Origin: Porphyromonas loveana
Lineage (GTDB): Bacteria > Bacteroidota > Bacteroidia > Bacteroidales > Porphyromonadaceae
Assembly: GCF_003096695.1 (NCBI RefSeq)
Contig: NZ_QEKY01000001.1
Coordinates: 175,588 to 239,587, forward strand
DNA: 64,000 nucleotides
Direction: 5' to 3'
The notes under the pieces were generated by a model. The model saw nothing but the letters and a program-made list of their open reading frames with translations. It searched no databases and was not told the DNA's origin. The translations under genes were made by a program, and so were the position numbers. Shown piece by piece: positions 1 to 8,472 of the stretch. Every line of letters starts with the position of its first letter. Position 1 is the first letter of the stretch.

Positions 1-1
1 C

Positions 2-139
2 GACATCCTTCGCGGCGAAGCTACCATCATGCACCAAGGGCGCAGCACGCACGTCTGGAGCATCAACATCTATTCGACCAAGAGCGGCAAGCTGATTTGT
101 ACCTGTAGGGTACTCAATACGATACTGAAGCAGCGTTAA
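2..139 (+). CDS. Hotdog-fold thioesterase, C-terminal end (partial)
   Basis: An open frame enters from the left edge and stops at TAA 137-139, giving about 45 residues. The text GEATIMHQGRSTHVWSINIY followed by a TCRVLNTIL strand resembles the last two strands of PaaI-type hotdog thioesterases, which hydrolyse acyl-CoA esters such as the 1,4-dihydroxy-2-naphthoyl-CoA of menaquinone synthesis. The N-terminus and the catalytic residue lie outside the window, so the substrate cannot be assigned. The downstream dipeptidase gene starts only 14 bases later on the same strand, so the two may be co-transcribed. Confidence 0.6.
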   Translation, partial: DILRGEATIMHQGRSTHVWSINIYSTKSGKLICTCRVLNTILKQR

Positions 140-153
140 GTCTTTCCGCACGG

Positions 154-825
154 ATGCTTCGTTTGTCCCGATTGACAGCCATGCTCCTCGTGGCCTCGGC
201 TTTCTTGCACGCGCAGAGCTTCACCGAAGAAGATTTCCTCCGGCGCGGGTGTGTGGATATTCATAGTCTGGATACGACCATCCGCGTGGCGCTCATGTAT
301 GCCACGACGGACAACTTCGTGGGTGAAGATCTGTATGGCGACTTCGACAAGGCTTACTTCGAGCCGCGCTTTGCCGAGCGCATCTGTTGCGCCCAGCAGC
401 TCCTGCGCAGCGAATACCCGCATTACACCCTGCTAATAAAAGACGCTGCACGCCCGATAAGCGTGCAGCGTCGTATGTATGCCTGTGTAAAAGGTACGGC
501 TCATGCCGTCTATGTAGCCAGCGGGCAGCGCGGCGGACGGCACAATTTCGGCGTGGCGGTCGATCTCACTATCGCCGATAGCAGCGGCATTCCGCTTGAT
601 ATGGGTACGCCTGTGGATCACTTTGGCCACGCGTCCCACGTCGGCCAAGAAGAGGCTTTGGCTGCAAGTGGACTGATCAGCCGCCAAGCCGTGGAAAATC
701 GCCGACTTCTCCTGCGCATCATGCGCGCCGTCGGACTCGTACCCTATCGTCGCGAATGGTGGCACTACGAGCTTCGCGAGAGCATGAGCTACACGCGCTC
801 ACACTATCGTTTACTCGACTTTTGA
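154..825 (+). CDS. D-alanyl-D-alanine dipeptidase, VanX/DdpX-like (peptidase M15)
   Basis: This 223-residue protein starts with a cleavable signal peptide (about residues 1-20, ending LHA), so it acts in the periplasm or beyond. The M15D zinc ligands are in place: H130 and D137 in GGRHNFGVAVDL and H204 in EWWHYEL, with E201 as the likely catalytic base and R100 matching the conserved VanX arginine. The family cleaves D-Ala-D-Ala released from peptidoglycan and recycles the amino acids. No vanA-type ligase or regulator lies nearby, so housekeeping turnover is more likely than glycopeptide resistance. The ATG at 154 is followed directly by the hydrophobic signal core. The family call is firm; the physiological role is inferred. 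Confidence 0.85.
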   Translation: MLRLSRLTAMLLVASAFLHAQSFTEEDFLRRGCVDIHSLDTTIRVALMYATTDNFVGEDLYGDFDKAYFEPRFAERICCAQQLLRSEYPHYTLLIKDAARPISVQRRMYACVKGTAHAVYVASGQRGGRHNFGVAVDLTIADSSGIPLDMGTPVDHFGHASHVGQEEALAASGLISRQAVENRRLLLRIMRAVGLVPYRREWWHYELRESMSYTRSHYRLLDF

Positions 826-850
826 GACCCGCGTAGATAATAAGGGAGCC

Positions 851-1330
851 TTAGTCGGGATAGTTCAGATTCTCCTCCGTTGCTACATCCAGCACTTCGC
901 GCAGATACTTCTCCGCCTCGTACTTGGCCATCGGCAGGTTGTGCAGCAGGCAGTTGCCACAGTCTCGGGGTTCCGTCCCAGGCACTTCCCCCTCGAAATC
1001 TCTGATAAAGCGGAATGTTTCCTGCATAAGCGGGAGGATGTCCCGTGATGTATAGTCGCCGCGCATGAGGAAATAGTTGCCCGTGAGGCAGCCCATCGGC
1101 CCCCAGAAAACGATGCGATCCTTGTAATCGGGATGATTGCGCAGATAAGTCGCTGCCAAGTGCTCCACTGTGTGCAGCTCCGGTGCGCCGAGTACCGGCT
1201 CACGGTTGGGTTCCTTCATGCGGATATCGAACGTGGTGATGACTTCGTCTCCCACATAGTCTTTGCGCGAAACGTATATGCCCCTCTTGAGGCGGATGTG
1301 ATCTAACTGAAAGCTGGGTATCTTTTCCAT
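851..1330 (-). CDS. luxS: S-ribosylhomocysteine lyase LuxS
   Basis: This 159-residue protein covers the whole LuxS family length. It cleaves S-ribosylhomocysteine into homocysteine and DPD, the precursor of autoinducer AI-2, in the activated-methyl cycle. The metal site is visible as H53 and H57 in HTVEH and a cysteine in the RDCGNC loop (C124). C81 in MGCLTGN corresponds to the catalytic cysteine. The gene lies 24 bases downstream of pfs on the same strand, so the two consecutive steps of the pathway are encoded together, an arrangement known from P. gingivalis. No promoter is visible in the gap, so it is probably transcribed from the pfs promoter. Confidence 0.96.
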   Translation of the reverse strand: MEKIPSFQLDHIRLKRGIYVSRKDYVGDEVITTFDIRMKEPNREPVLGAPELHTVEHLAATYLRNHPDYKDRIVFWGPMGCLTGNYFLMRGDYTSRDILPLMQETFRFIRDFEGEVPGTEPRDCGNCLLHNLPMAKYEAEKYLREVLDVATEENLNYPD

Positions 1331-1354
1331 TTTTCTATCGTGATTAGTCTGTTG

Positions 1355-2041
1355 TTATATCGCTTTGAGTAGTGATTCCAAAACGGCGAATGTGGACGGC
1401 GAAGCCGTTCGCCAGAACGCCGTGTATTCGGCGTAGTTGTCGTGTCCCTCGCCGGCTATGTCGCTGATCACGCGCATGGCGATGAAGGGGGTGTCGTAGA
1501 TGTAGGCTGTCTGCGCCACCGCTGCCGACTCCATATCCACGGCCTTGATGCCGGGAAAGGTGCGACGCACAAAGTCCTGCTCCTCGGAGGAGGAGAGGAA
1601 GCGGTCGCCACAACATACGAGGCCTTCGCGCACCGGCACCGACAGCGAGCGGATAATCGTCAGCAAACCATCCGACACCGGATAGTAAAGCGGGAAGCCC
1701 TGCACCTGCCCCCATGCCACATCGCAGCCACACGACACATCGTGATAGCACACGGCAGTGGACACGACGGTGTCTAGCAGCTCCACGGCATCTCCCATTC
1801 CGCCGCTTACCCCCACGTTGATGAGGAAGTCCGGACTGTAACGCCGGATCAGCTCCGCCGCGCACACGGCTGCCGCCACCTTGCCGATGCCGCTGAGGGC
1901 ATAGATCACCTTGTTGTCTCCCACCATTCCTACGACGGCATGGAAAGAAGGGGCATCTATCCGCTCTTTGTCCGCGAGGATGTCGGGCAGCAGACGCATC
2001 TCTTTTTCCATCGCCACCACGATGCCGATCGTCTTGTTCAT
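1355..2041 (-). CDS. pfs: 5'-methylthioadenosine/S-adenosylhomocysteine nucleosidase (Pfs)
   Basis: This 228-residue cytosolic enzyme removes adenine from S-adenosylhomocysteine and methylthioadenosine, supplying the LuxS substrate. Family features are the N-terminal IGIVVAMEKEMRLL strand-helix with its catalytic glutamate, a GVSGGMGDAV phosphate-binding loop, VDMESAAVAQ near residue 173 (purine and ribose contacts) and the catalytic aspartate in ISDIAG. The usual length is about 230 residues, so the gene is complete. It is the first gene of a pfs-luxS operon. A weak -7-like element (TACCTTTA on the minus strand, 2087-2094) lies about 45 bases upstream of the start. Confidence 0.95.
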   Translation of the reverse strand: MNKTIGIVVAMEKEMRLLPDILADKERIDAPSFHAVVGMVGDNKVIYALSGIGKVAAAVCAAELIRRYSPDFLINVGVSGGMGDAVELLDTVVSTAVCYHDVSCGCDVAWGQVQGFPLYYPVSDGLLTIIRSLSVPVREGLVCCGDRFLSSSEEQDFVRRTFPGIKAVDMESAAVAQTAYIYDTPFIAMRVISDIAGEGHDNYAEYTAFWRTASPSTFAVLESLLKAI

Positions 2042-2153
2042 ACTCTTGTTTTTGATGCTTTTTGCGTTCCGATTCTTATCGAACGGTAAAGGTACGGATT
2101 ATCCCCAGTCCGCAGGAGGACGCGCCTCCTTGCATGAAGAGAATAGATTGAGG

Positions 2154-2309
2154 CCAAAAACGGACGAAACATCGCACCAAAAAGCGGCGAATATACGTGC
2201 ATAAATTTCCCCGAAATGGCGCCATTTAGGAAATAATTATGCGCCAAAACAAAAAAGAAATGGCGTGACTTCTGTGCTTGTTTTGGCGCGATGTTTCGTC
2301 CGTTTTTGG
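2154..2309. repeat. MITE-like element: 29-bp terminal inverted repeat enclosing TGGCGC palindromes
   Basis: The gap between the divergent pfs and nrfH genes holds two arms of 29 bases, 2154-2182 and 2281-2309, that are reverse complements with one mismatch. The inner 22 bases, containing ACGGACGAAACATCGC, match perfectly. Between them are nested short palindromes built on GAAATGGCG and GGCGCCA. Part of the interior (GCATAAATTTCCCCGAAATGGCGCCA, 2201-2226) closely matches 63007-63034. The whole could fold into a cruciform. It looks like a non-autonomous mobile or palindromic element; no transposase is present. Confidence 0.6.
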
Positions 2310-2362
2310 TCTGAAAAAACTGATAGTCAGTCCGACTCTGAACAAAAAACTCATCCAAAGTG

Positions 2363-2393
2363 TTGCAAAATCCATGTTTATTTTCTATGTTTG
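2363..2393 (+). promoter_or_regulatory. Promoter of nrfHA
   Basis: TATGTTTG at 2386-2393 matches the Bacteroidetes -7 element TAnnTTTG, and TTGC at 2363-2366 sits 19 bases upstream as a -33 element. Transcription would start near 2400, leaving a leader of about 110 bases before nrfH. Confidence 0.55.
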
Positions 2394-2510
2394 CGAGTGT
2401 ACAACTGTCAGTAAATGGCAGAAAAATGTAAAGCAGCGATCGAGAGATAGAACAAAGTAGGGGAGGGAAGACCCCGGAAAAGCGAGATTATCAATTAAAC
2501 TCTGTGTTCC

Positions 2511-3146
2511 ATGACATGGCTTAACTCCATAAAGGAATGGACGAAAAACAACCTGCTCCATTCCAACCGGCACAAAATCTTTGCGCTCGTTTTTGCCGGC
2601 GCATTTGTTGGCTTGGGCGCCTACCTGGTATATATGTCACGAGCCTATAGCTACCTGAGCGACGATCCCACCGTCTGCATCAACTGTCATGTGATGGGAC
2701 CCTACTACGCCACATGGCAACACAGCTCCCACAACGGTCGCGCCACTTGTAGCGACTGCCACGTGCCTCACAACAACATTTTCAGCAAATACTACTTCAA
2801 AGCCTCGGATGGCTTGCGACACTCCTACGTCTTCACGATGCGTCAGGAACCTCAGCGCATGCAGGCCATTCCGGCGAGTCAGGCCGTCATTTATGACAAT
2901 TGCGTCCGCTGCCATGCTCAGCTCAACCAAGAGTTTGTGCAGAGCGGTATGCTCTCCAAGGCCGACATACGCCACGGGGGAGAGAAGGCGTGCTGGGACT
3001 GTCACCGCGACGTGCCACACATGGGCAAGAACAGCCTCAGTGCCACGTCCAACAGTCTCATCCCCTATCTGAAGTCCCCCGTACCTCGGTGGCTGAGAGA
3101 GCACATCAGCAAGAAAGAATCAACTAAACAATCAAGAGCTTTATGA
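2511..3146 (+). CDS. nrfH: Cytochrome c nitrite reductase membrane subunit NrfH
   Basis: This 211-residue NapC/NirT-family protein has one N-terminal transmembrane anchor (about residues 22-42) and four CxxCH haem sites: C56-H60, C80-H84, C131-H135 and C161-H165. It takes electrons from menaquinol in the cytoplasmic membrane and passes them to NrfA in the periplasm. The anchor and the four-haem count fit NrfH well. The stop overlaps the nrfA start (ATGA at 3143-3146), which implies translational coupling. Start: ATG 2511. It belongs to a four-gene cluster with nrfA and the cytochrome c maturation genes. Confidence 0.93.
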   Translation: MTWLNSIKEWTKNNLLHSNRHKIFALVFAGAFVGLGAYLVYMSRAYSYLSDDPTVCINCHVMGPYYATWQHSSHNGRATCSDCHVPHNNIFSKYYFKASDGLRHSYVFTMRQEPQRMQAIPASQAVIYDNCVRCHAQLNQEFVQSGMLSKADIRHGGEKACWDCHRDVPHMGKNSLSATSNSLIPYLKSPVPRWLREHISKKESTKQSRAL

Positions 3147-4639
3147 AGGACAAAGAACGCAAACTGAAGCCTTGGCAAGGCTGGCTTCTATTCGGAGGTT
3201 CCATGGTTATAGTATTCTGCTTGGGATTATTGGCGGCTTCGATTACGGAGCGACGCGCCGAGATCCAAAGCATCTATGCCAACAAAAAAGATAAGATTGC
3301 CCCCTTCGAATCGCGTAACGAAATGTACAAGGGCAATTATCCCCGCGAATACGAGACGTGGACACAGACTGCCGACACGACATTCCGATCCGAGTTCAAC
3401 GGTAGTCAGGCGCTTGATGTGCTGGCGCAGCGTCCCAATATGGTTATCTTCTGGGCCGGCTATGCTTTCTCCCGCGAATACACCTCACCGCGCGGTCACA
3501 TGCACGCCATCGAAGACATGAGCCGCACGCTGCGTACGGGGCACCCCGGCATAGATGGAGCTGACGATATGCAGCCCGCCACCTGTTGGACTTGTAAGAG
3601 TCCCGACGTGCCTCGTCTGATGCAGGCTGTGGGTGTGGACGAATTTTACAAGACGAAGTGGAGCCGATTCGGCAGCGAGGTGGTCAATCCTATCGGCTGT
3701 GCGGACTGTCATGATCCCGAGACAATGAATCTGCACATCTCTCGTCCGGCATTGGTAGAGGCCTTCCAACGTCAAGGTCGCGACATCACCAAAGCCACGC
3801 ACCAGGAGATGCGCTCGCTCGTCTGTGCCCAGTGTCACGTAGAATACTTCTTCAAGGGAGATGGCAAGTACCTCACCTTCCCGTGGGACAAGGGTACGAC
3901 GATGGAGGATATAGAGCGCTACTATGACGAATCCGAATACTACGACTACATCCATACGCTGAGTCGCACACCCATTCTCAAGGCACAGCATCCCGACTTC
4001 GAGATCGCTCAGCAGGGTATCCACGCCCAGCGCGGCGTATCGTGTGCGGACTGTCACATGCCCTACATCAGTCAGGGAGGTGTGAAGTTCAGCGATCACC
4101 ACATAACGAGTCCTTTGGCGCATATGGATCGCACCTGCCAAGTGTGTCACCGCGAGAGCGAAGAAGTGCTGCGACAGAACGTCTATGACCGTCAGCGCAA
4201 GGCCAATGAGATACGCAACCAGCTGGAGACCGAATTGGCCAAGGCGCACATTGAAGCACAGTTTGCCTGGGGCAAGGGTGTCACGGAGCAAGAAATGCAG
4301 CCCGTACTCAAGTATATCCGCCAGTCGCAATGGCGTTGGGACTATGCCGTGGCCTCTCATGGCGCATCGTTCCATGCTCCCCAAGAAATCACTCGCATAC
4401 TCGGTAGCGGACTGGAGCGAGCCATGCAAGCGCGTATAGAGGTGGCTCGAGTGCTGGCTCGTCACGGATACACGCAGGAAGTTCCCATGCCCGACATCTC
4501 TACGAAAGAGAAGGCGCAGAAGTACATCGGCCTCGACATGGATAAGTTGCATAAGAACAAGAAACAGTTCATCGAGACCGTCATTCCTCAGTGGCTCAAG
4601 GAAGCCAAAGAGAAGGGACGTTTGGTCGCTGCCAGATAG
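3143..4639 (+). CDS. nrfA: Ammonia-forming cytochrome c nitrite reductase NrfA
   Basis: This 498-residue protein reduces nitrite to ammonium with six electrons in the periplasm. Five haem sites are visible. The catalytic one is the unusual CWTCK (148-152), where lysine replaces histidine, followed by CADCH (186-190), CAQCH (228-232), CADCH (301-305) and CQVCH (332-336). Unlike many NrfA proteins it keeps an uncleaved-looking hydrophobic N-terminal segment (about residues 13-33), which may serve as a signal-anchor. The YFFKGDGKYLTFPWDKG segment after the third haem is the conserved region that carries the calcium site. It overlaps nrfH by four bases and allows anaerobic respiration or detoxification of nitrite. 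Confidence 0.96.
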   Translation: MKDKERKLKPWQGWLLFGGSMVIVFCLGLLAASITERRAEIQSIYANKKDKIAPFESRNEMYKGNYPREYETWTQTADTTFRSEFNGSQALDVLAQRPNMVIFWAGYAFSREYTSPRGHMHAIEDMSRTLRTGHPGIDGADDMQPATCWTCKSPDVPRLMQAVGVDEFYKTKWSRFGSEVVNPIGCADCHDPETMNLHISRPALVEAFQRQGRDITKATHQEMRSLVCAQCHVEYFFKGDGKYLTFPWDKGTTMEDIERYYDESEYYDYIHTLSRTPILKAQHPDFEIAQQGIHAQRGVSCADCHMPYISQGGVKFSDHHITSPLAHMDRTCQVCHRESEEVLRQNVYDRQRKANEIRNQLETELAKAHIEAQFAWGKGVTEQEMQPVLKYIRQSQWRWDYAVASHGASFHAPQEITRILGSGLERAMQARIEVARVLARHGYTQEVPMPDISTKEKAQKYIGLDMDKLHKNKKQFIETVIPQWLKEAKEKGRLVAAR

Positions 4640-4659
4640 AGCCGAAGACAAATTAATCA

Positions 4660-4701
4660 TTGCGGATCCCTTACTGCACCGAACGCAGTAAGGATCTGCA
4701 A
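4660..4701 (+). other. Intercistronic stem-loop between nrfA and the ccs genes
   Basis: TTGCGGATCCCTTACTGC (4660-4677) pairs with GCAGTAAGGATCTGCAA (4685-4701), apart from one bulge. No T-run follows, so this looks like an RNA processing, stability or partial attenuation site rather than a full terminator. It could give nrfHA more stable mRNA than the maturation genes. Confidence 0.5.
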
Positions 4702-4718
4702 TACTCACCTTAAACCAT

Positions 4719-5993
4719 ATGTGGCAAGAACGCTTCGGATACAAGGAAGGGGCTCTATTCATATTGGGTCTCGTTCTGGTAGGTATCTTATTACAATTGA
4801 TAGTCGGCCCCGTGCCGGCTATTGCTTTTGCCTATCCGCTGAATATCGCGGGAGGAGGGCTGCTCATCCTCTGCATTCTCTTGTGGAGCATCCTGAGATC
4901 GAAAGCGCGGCGAAGTCATTCGCGGCGCTTCTCTTTCCTCTCGGGTTATGTGGCTTCGCTCACCTCGATGGGAGGGTTGTTGGTGCTGCTCCTCGTGATG
5001 GGACTCACCAAGCAGGTAACTCCCGAAATGAGTACCGGCTTGCGACATCCCATCCACAGTCTGGGCCTCAGCTCTATGCTCTCAACCTGGTACTTCCTGC
5101 TGCTCTACCTATACTTTCTCTTGGTGTTGGGTTGTGTCACGGCCGACCGCATCCTGCGATTGAAGCTTCGCCTTCGCGATGCGGCTTTCTTGCTGAATCA
5201 TGCCGGACTTTTCTGCGTCCTCTTCTTTGGCCTCATGGCTGCTGCTGATATGCAGCGGTATAGAATGCAGATATTCACCGATGCGGAGTATCCCGAGTGG
5301 AGAGGGATCAATGAGAAGACCAAGGCGATCGAAGAGCTGCCCATCGCCATCGAACTCAAGAAATTCGAAATAGAGGAATATCCTCCCAAGCTGATGGTTA
5401 TTCAGAACAGCACGGGCAAGCCTATTCCCTTGTCCCGCCCCGCGCATCTCTCCGTCGATCATGCACCACTGAGCGGGACAATAGATGGTTGGCAGATAGA
5501 GGTGCAGGAGCACCTGCCGTACTCGGCAGCCGTCATAGCGCGGGACACGATTGTCTTCCGTGAGTTCCGATCCTCAGGGGCGGTACAGTCCGTGCGAGTA
5601 CGAGCTGTCTCCATGAGCGAACCTCGACAGGTAGTCAGTGGTTGGGTGTCATCCGGTAGTCACCTTTTGCCCTACCGTAGTCTGACGCTCACCGACAGTC
5701 TCTCGCTCGTCATGGCGGAGCCAGAACCGAAGCAATACAGCTCACACGTCAATCTCTATGCTGCCAATGGGGATGTTGATAGCGCCACCATTCTCGTCAA
5801 TAAGCCGTTGCGGTATAAGGGATGGTACATATATCAACTCAATTACGACCGCGAACAAGGACGTTGGAGCACTATGTCCGAATTGGAACTGGTCAAGGAT
5901 GATTGGCTCTTGGGCGTTTATGCGGGCATCAGTATGCTGCTCTCCGGCGCCATCTTGCTCTTCCTGAGCCCTCCGAAACACGATAAAAGCTGA
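4719..5993 (+). CDS. Cytochrome c biogenesis protein, ResB/CcsB-like
   Basis: This 424-residue membrane protein has several N-terminal hydrophobic segments (about residues 8-50, 70-95, 118-145 and 157-175), a long periplasmic domain (about 180-395) and a final transmembrane helix near 400-418. That is the layout of ResB/CcsB, the partner of CcsA in system II cytochrome c maturation, which attaches haem to CxxCH motifs outside the membrane. It lies between nrfA and a CcsA homologue and is five bases from the latter, so the pair probably matures NrfH and NrfA, including the CWTCK haem. Sequence conservation in ResB is low, so the call rests on layout and context. Confidence 0.75.
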   Translation: MWQERFGYKEGALFILGLVLVGILLQLIVGPVPAIAFAYPLNIAGGGLLILCILLWSILRSKARRSHSRRFSFLSGYVASLTSMGGLLVLLLVMGLTKQVTPEMSTGLRHPIHSLGLSSMLSTWYFLLLYLYFLLVLGCVTADRILRLKLRLRDAAFLLNHAGLFCVLFFGLMAAADMQRYRMQIFTDAEYPEWRGINEKTKAIEELPIAIELKKFEIEEYPPKLMVIQNSTGKPIPLSRPAHLSVDHAPLSGTIDGWQIEVQEHLPYSAAVIARDTIVFREFRSSGAVQSVRVRAVSMSEPRQVVSGWVSSGSHLLPYRSLTLTDSLSLVMAEPEPKQYSSHVNLYAANGDVDSATILVNKPLRYKGWYIYQLNYDREQGRWSTMSELELVKDDWLLGVYAGISMLLSGAILLFLSPPKHDKS

Positions 5994-5998
5994 CGATT

Positions 5999-6811
5999 AT
6001 GATGGATATACTACCGTTCCTTGATTGGAATCACTTCGCATTTTTCGCCATTCCCACCATGCTACTGCTTGTAGCATCGGCAGTGTCGTCCATGTATATG
6101 CGTCGCACATGGGCTTTGGTCGCGGCTGTGCTGGCCGTGCTTGTATTAGCCTTGTTCATCGGAGGTATGTGGCACTCATTGGAGCGTCCGCCGCTCAGGA
6201 CGATGGGAGAGACGCGTCTGTGGTATTCGCTCTTCCTCATTGTCGCCGGTATTATTGTGTACATGCGCTGGGGCTATAAATGGATTCTCCCATTCTCGGC
6301 CGTTCTCTCCACTGTTTTCATGATTATCAATCTGGCCAAGCCGGACATTCACAATAAGACATTGATGCCGGCACTGGAGAGTCCCTATTTCGTTCCCCAC
6401 GTTATCTCGTACATCGTGGCTTATTCGCTCCTCGGTGCAGCTTTGTTGGTCGGGTGTTACCTCCTGATCAATAAGCGCAGAGGCGTTCCGATGAAGGAAG
6501 ATCTCCTCATGCATACGTCCGATAATCTCGTTTACTCCGGTGTGGCCTTCCTCATGATAGGTCTCTTATTGGGTGCCATCTGGGCGAAGCAGGCATGGGG
6601 TACTTATTGGGAATGGGACCCGAAAGAGACTTGGGCAGCCATCACGATGATCAGCTATCTGCTCTATATGCATCACCGTCTGTACCGTCCGCGAGCTTTT
6701 GCAGTCTCTATCGTCTTGCTCGTTATGAGCTTTTTATTCTTACAGATATGCTGGTACGGTGTCAATTATCTCCCCTCTGCCCAAGGCTCCAGCATCCACA
6801 CGTATTCCTGA
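5999..6811 (+). CDS. ccsA: Cytochrome c assembly protein CcsA (haem handling, WWD domain)
   Basis: This 270-residue polytopic membrane protein has about seven or eight hydrophobic segments. It carries the tryptophan-rich WWD signature WGTYWEWDPKETWA (about residues 199-212), which presents haem on the outer face of the membrane in CcsA/CcmC/CcmF proteins. Histidines in HVISYIVAYS and YMHHRLY are plausible axial haem ligands. It follows the ResB-like gene by five bases and closes the nrf cluster. The first codons read ATGATGGATATA; either ATG is possible. Confidence 0.9.
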   Translation: MMDILPFLDWNHFAFFAIPTMLLLVASAVSSMYMRRTWALVAAVLAVLVLALFIGGMWHSLERPPLRTMGETRLWYSLFLIVAGIIVYMRWGYKWILPFSAVLSTVFMIINLAKPDIHNKTLMPALESPYFVPHVISYIVAYSLLGAALLVGCYLLINKRRGVPMKEDLLMHTSDNLVYSGVAFLMIGLLLGAIWAKQAWGTYWEWDPKETWAAITMISYLLYMHHRLYRPRAFAVSIVLLVMSFLFLQICWYGVNYLPSAQGSSIHTYS

Positions 6812-6842
6812 ATTGAGCATTAAGGGGATGTAATATCTTCCA

Positions 6843-6876
6843 TTTTTGGTTATAACGATACCAGTATCTATCTTTG
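6843..6876 (+). promoter_or_regulatory. Promoter of the corrinoid salvage operon
   Basis: TTTTTGG (6843-6849) and TATCTTTG (6869-6876), 19 bases apart, match the Bacteroidetes -33/-7 consensus. Transcription would begin near 6883 and place the whole cobalamin riboswitch in the leader. Confidence 0.65.
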
Positions 6877-6959
6877 TTGCCGATTGAGTTTCACGGAGAA
6901 GGTGGATCCCCTTATGGGGGCGTCCCCAAACTCGGGAAAATCAGTCCATGTGTTCGGTT

Positions 6960-7150
6960 CGCAAAGCCATTCCCTCCCTTGGGAAAAGTGCCGAGTGATT
7001 AAAAGGGAATTTGGTGCAAGGCCAAAACTATCCCCGTAGCCGTATGGTCGTATCTGTCGCTACCGAAGCGAAAAGCCACTGCTGATAAGCGGGAAGGCGT
7101 AGCGATTTAGACCGAGTCGGAAGACCTGCCGAATGTGACGAAGGAGTAGC
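6960..7150 (+). promoter_or_regulatory. Cobalamin (adenosylcobalamin-class) riboswitch
   Basis: The leader contains the conserved cobalamin-riboswitch blocks in order. AAAAGGGAAT (7001-7010) is followed by GGTGCAAGGCC (7013-7023), then TCCCCGTAGC (7031-7040, the counterpart of CCCCCGCAAC), GCCACTG (7075-7081), GGGAAGGC (7091-7098) and AGTCGGAAGACCTGCC (7115-7130), which differs from the usual AGTCAGGAGACCTGCC at only two positions. The remaining leader to the start at 7297 can form further hairpins (for example around 7187-7210) and may hold the expression platform. In Bacteroidales these elements typically repress B12 uptake genes when the cofactor is plentiful. Exact ends are approximate. 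Confidence 0.9.
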
Positions 7151-7296
7151 GCCGACAAAGCTGCGGTGTTGCCCTGCAGAGTATTAATTCTTTCGGGTCG
7201 AAGAGAATTGATTCTGATCGGACGACTGACTGCCACGGCAACAGGGGATCGCGAATCTATTCGAACCGACTCGGGACCCAACTGACGATCCGACTT

Positions 7297-8472
7297 ATGT
7301 CCAAAGGTTTTGGATGGTTCATCTATGCGTTGATTGCGATCACGCTCTTTTCTTGTAATGGTTCCTCGAAGAGCGAACGCTCTGAGACCGCTACTGTGGC
7401 CGTCGACTCCGCCGACTTCCATTTCCTTGTTCAATTCAAATATGCCAAAGGTATCGAGGTCGTCAACGGTCCCGACTACAAGACAGTATATGTATTCCAT
7501 CCGGACAAACCCGATACGATGGCTACTTATATCCTCTATCCCCGCGACAAAAAAACTCCTACGGTAGCGGGTCGCAACGTGGCTTACATCCCTGTGCCGG
7601 CTCGCAGCATCGCTTGCCTGGCGACGACACAGATCGGTTCTCTCCCGTTACTCGAACAAGTGGATAAACTGGTGGGCTGTATCAATCTAAACAGTGTATG
7701 CAACGCTGATATTCGGGCTCGAATAGATCAAGGGCTGGTGCTGGAAATAGGAGCCGGTATGACCAAGAATATTGAGCAGATAGCGGGGTTGCACCCCGAA
7801 GTCTTGTTGCAAGATTTCTTTCACGTCTCGGATAAGGATGAGGAGCTGGTAGCTTCCGGCATCCAAACCGTTTTGTACAACGAATGGAAGGAGCGGAATT
7901 TGCTCGGTCGGGCAGAGTGGATGAAGCTCACGGCCATGCTACTCGGATGTAACAGTCTGGCAGACGAAGTTTTCAGCCGGATAGAAGCAGATTATATCGA
8001 AGCACAGCAATTGGTGGCTGGTACCACTACTCCCATTTCCGTCATGTACGGGCAGGACTATAGCGGCACGTGGTATCTACCAGGAGAACATAGCTACACG
8101 ACAGCTATGTTCCGAGATGCGGGGATCAAGTTCGACTATGCAGCAGACCGAGTGGGCAGTCAGCCATGCAGCTTCGAGTACATATTCAGTCGCCATCGCC
8201 ATGACAAAATATGGATATGCACGATGATGGGCAACATCCATACAATGGCGGACTTCCTTGCTCTCAACGAGCGTTATGGGCACTTCGACGCAGCCAAGGA
8301 AGGACGTATCTTTATCGACCGCAAACGTGTCAACGAATATGGCGGTAACGACTATTGGGAGAGCGGACTGTATCGTCCCGATCTCCTGCTGAAGGACCTC
8401 ATCAAGATCACACGTCCGGAGCTTCTGCCCGACTATGAGACCTCTTATTGGATAGAACTCCCACGCTCATGA
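7297..8472 (+). CDS. Corrinoid-binding lipoprotein of an ABC importer (BtuF-like)
   Basis: This 391-residue protein has a lipoprotein signal (hydrophobic core, then a LFSC lipobox near residue 20), so it is tethered to a membrane facing the periplasm. The rest fits the FecB/BtuF periplasmic-binding fold, with RSIACLATTQIGSLPLLEQVDKLVG in the first lobe and GLHPEVLLQDF leading to the second. Such proteins capture corrinoids, haem or siderophores for a FecCD-type permease. The riboswitch upstream and cbiZ downstream make corrinoid the best substrate; iron or haem is the usual automatic annotation for this family. It overlaps the permease gene by four bases (ATGA). Confidence 0.82.
   Translation: MSKGFGWFIYALIAITLFSCNGSSKSERSETATVAVDSADFHFLVQFKYAKGIEVVNGPDYKTVYVFHPDKPDTMATYILYPRDKKTPTVAGRNVAYIPVPARSIACLATTQIGSLPLLEQVDKLVGCINLNSVCNADIRARIDQGLVLEIGAGMTKNIEQIAGLHPEVLLQDFFHVSDKDEELVASGIQTVLYNEWKERNLLGRAEWMKLTAMLLGCNSLADEVFSRIEADYIEAQQLVAGTTTPISVMYGQDYSGTWYLPGEHSYTTAMFRDAGIKFDYAADRVGSQPCSFEYIFSRHRHDKIWICTMMGNIHTMADFLALNERYGHFDAAKEGRIFIDRKRVNEYGGNDYWESGLYRPDLLLKDLIKITRPELLPDYETSYWIELPRS

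Noticed and set aside
3485..4762. 425-codon ORF antisense to nrfA
   Set aside because: nrfA has all five haem motifs in its frame; the antisense reading has no recognisable domain and reflects GC-rich codon bias.
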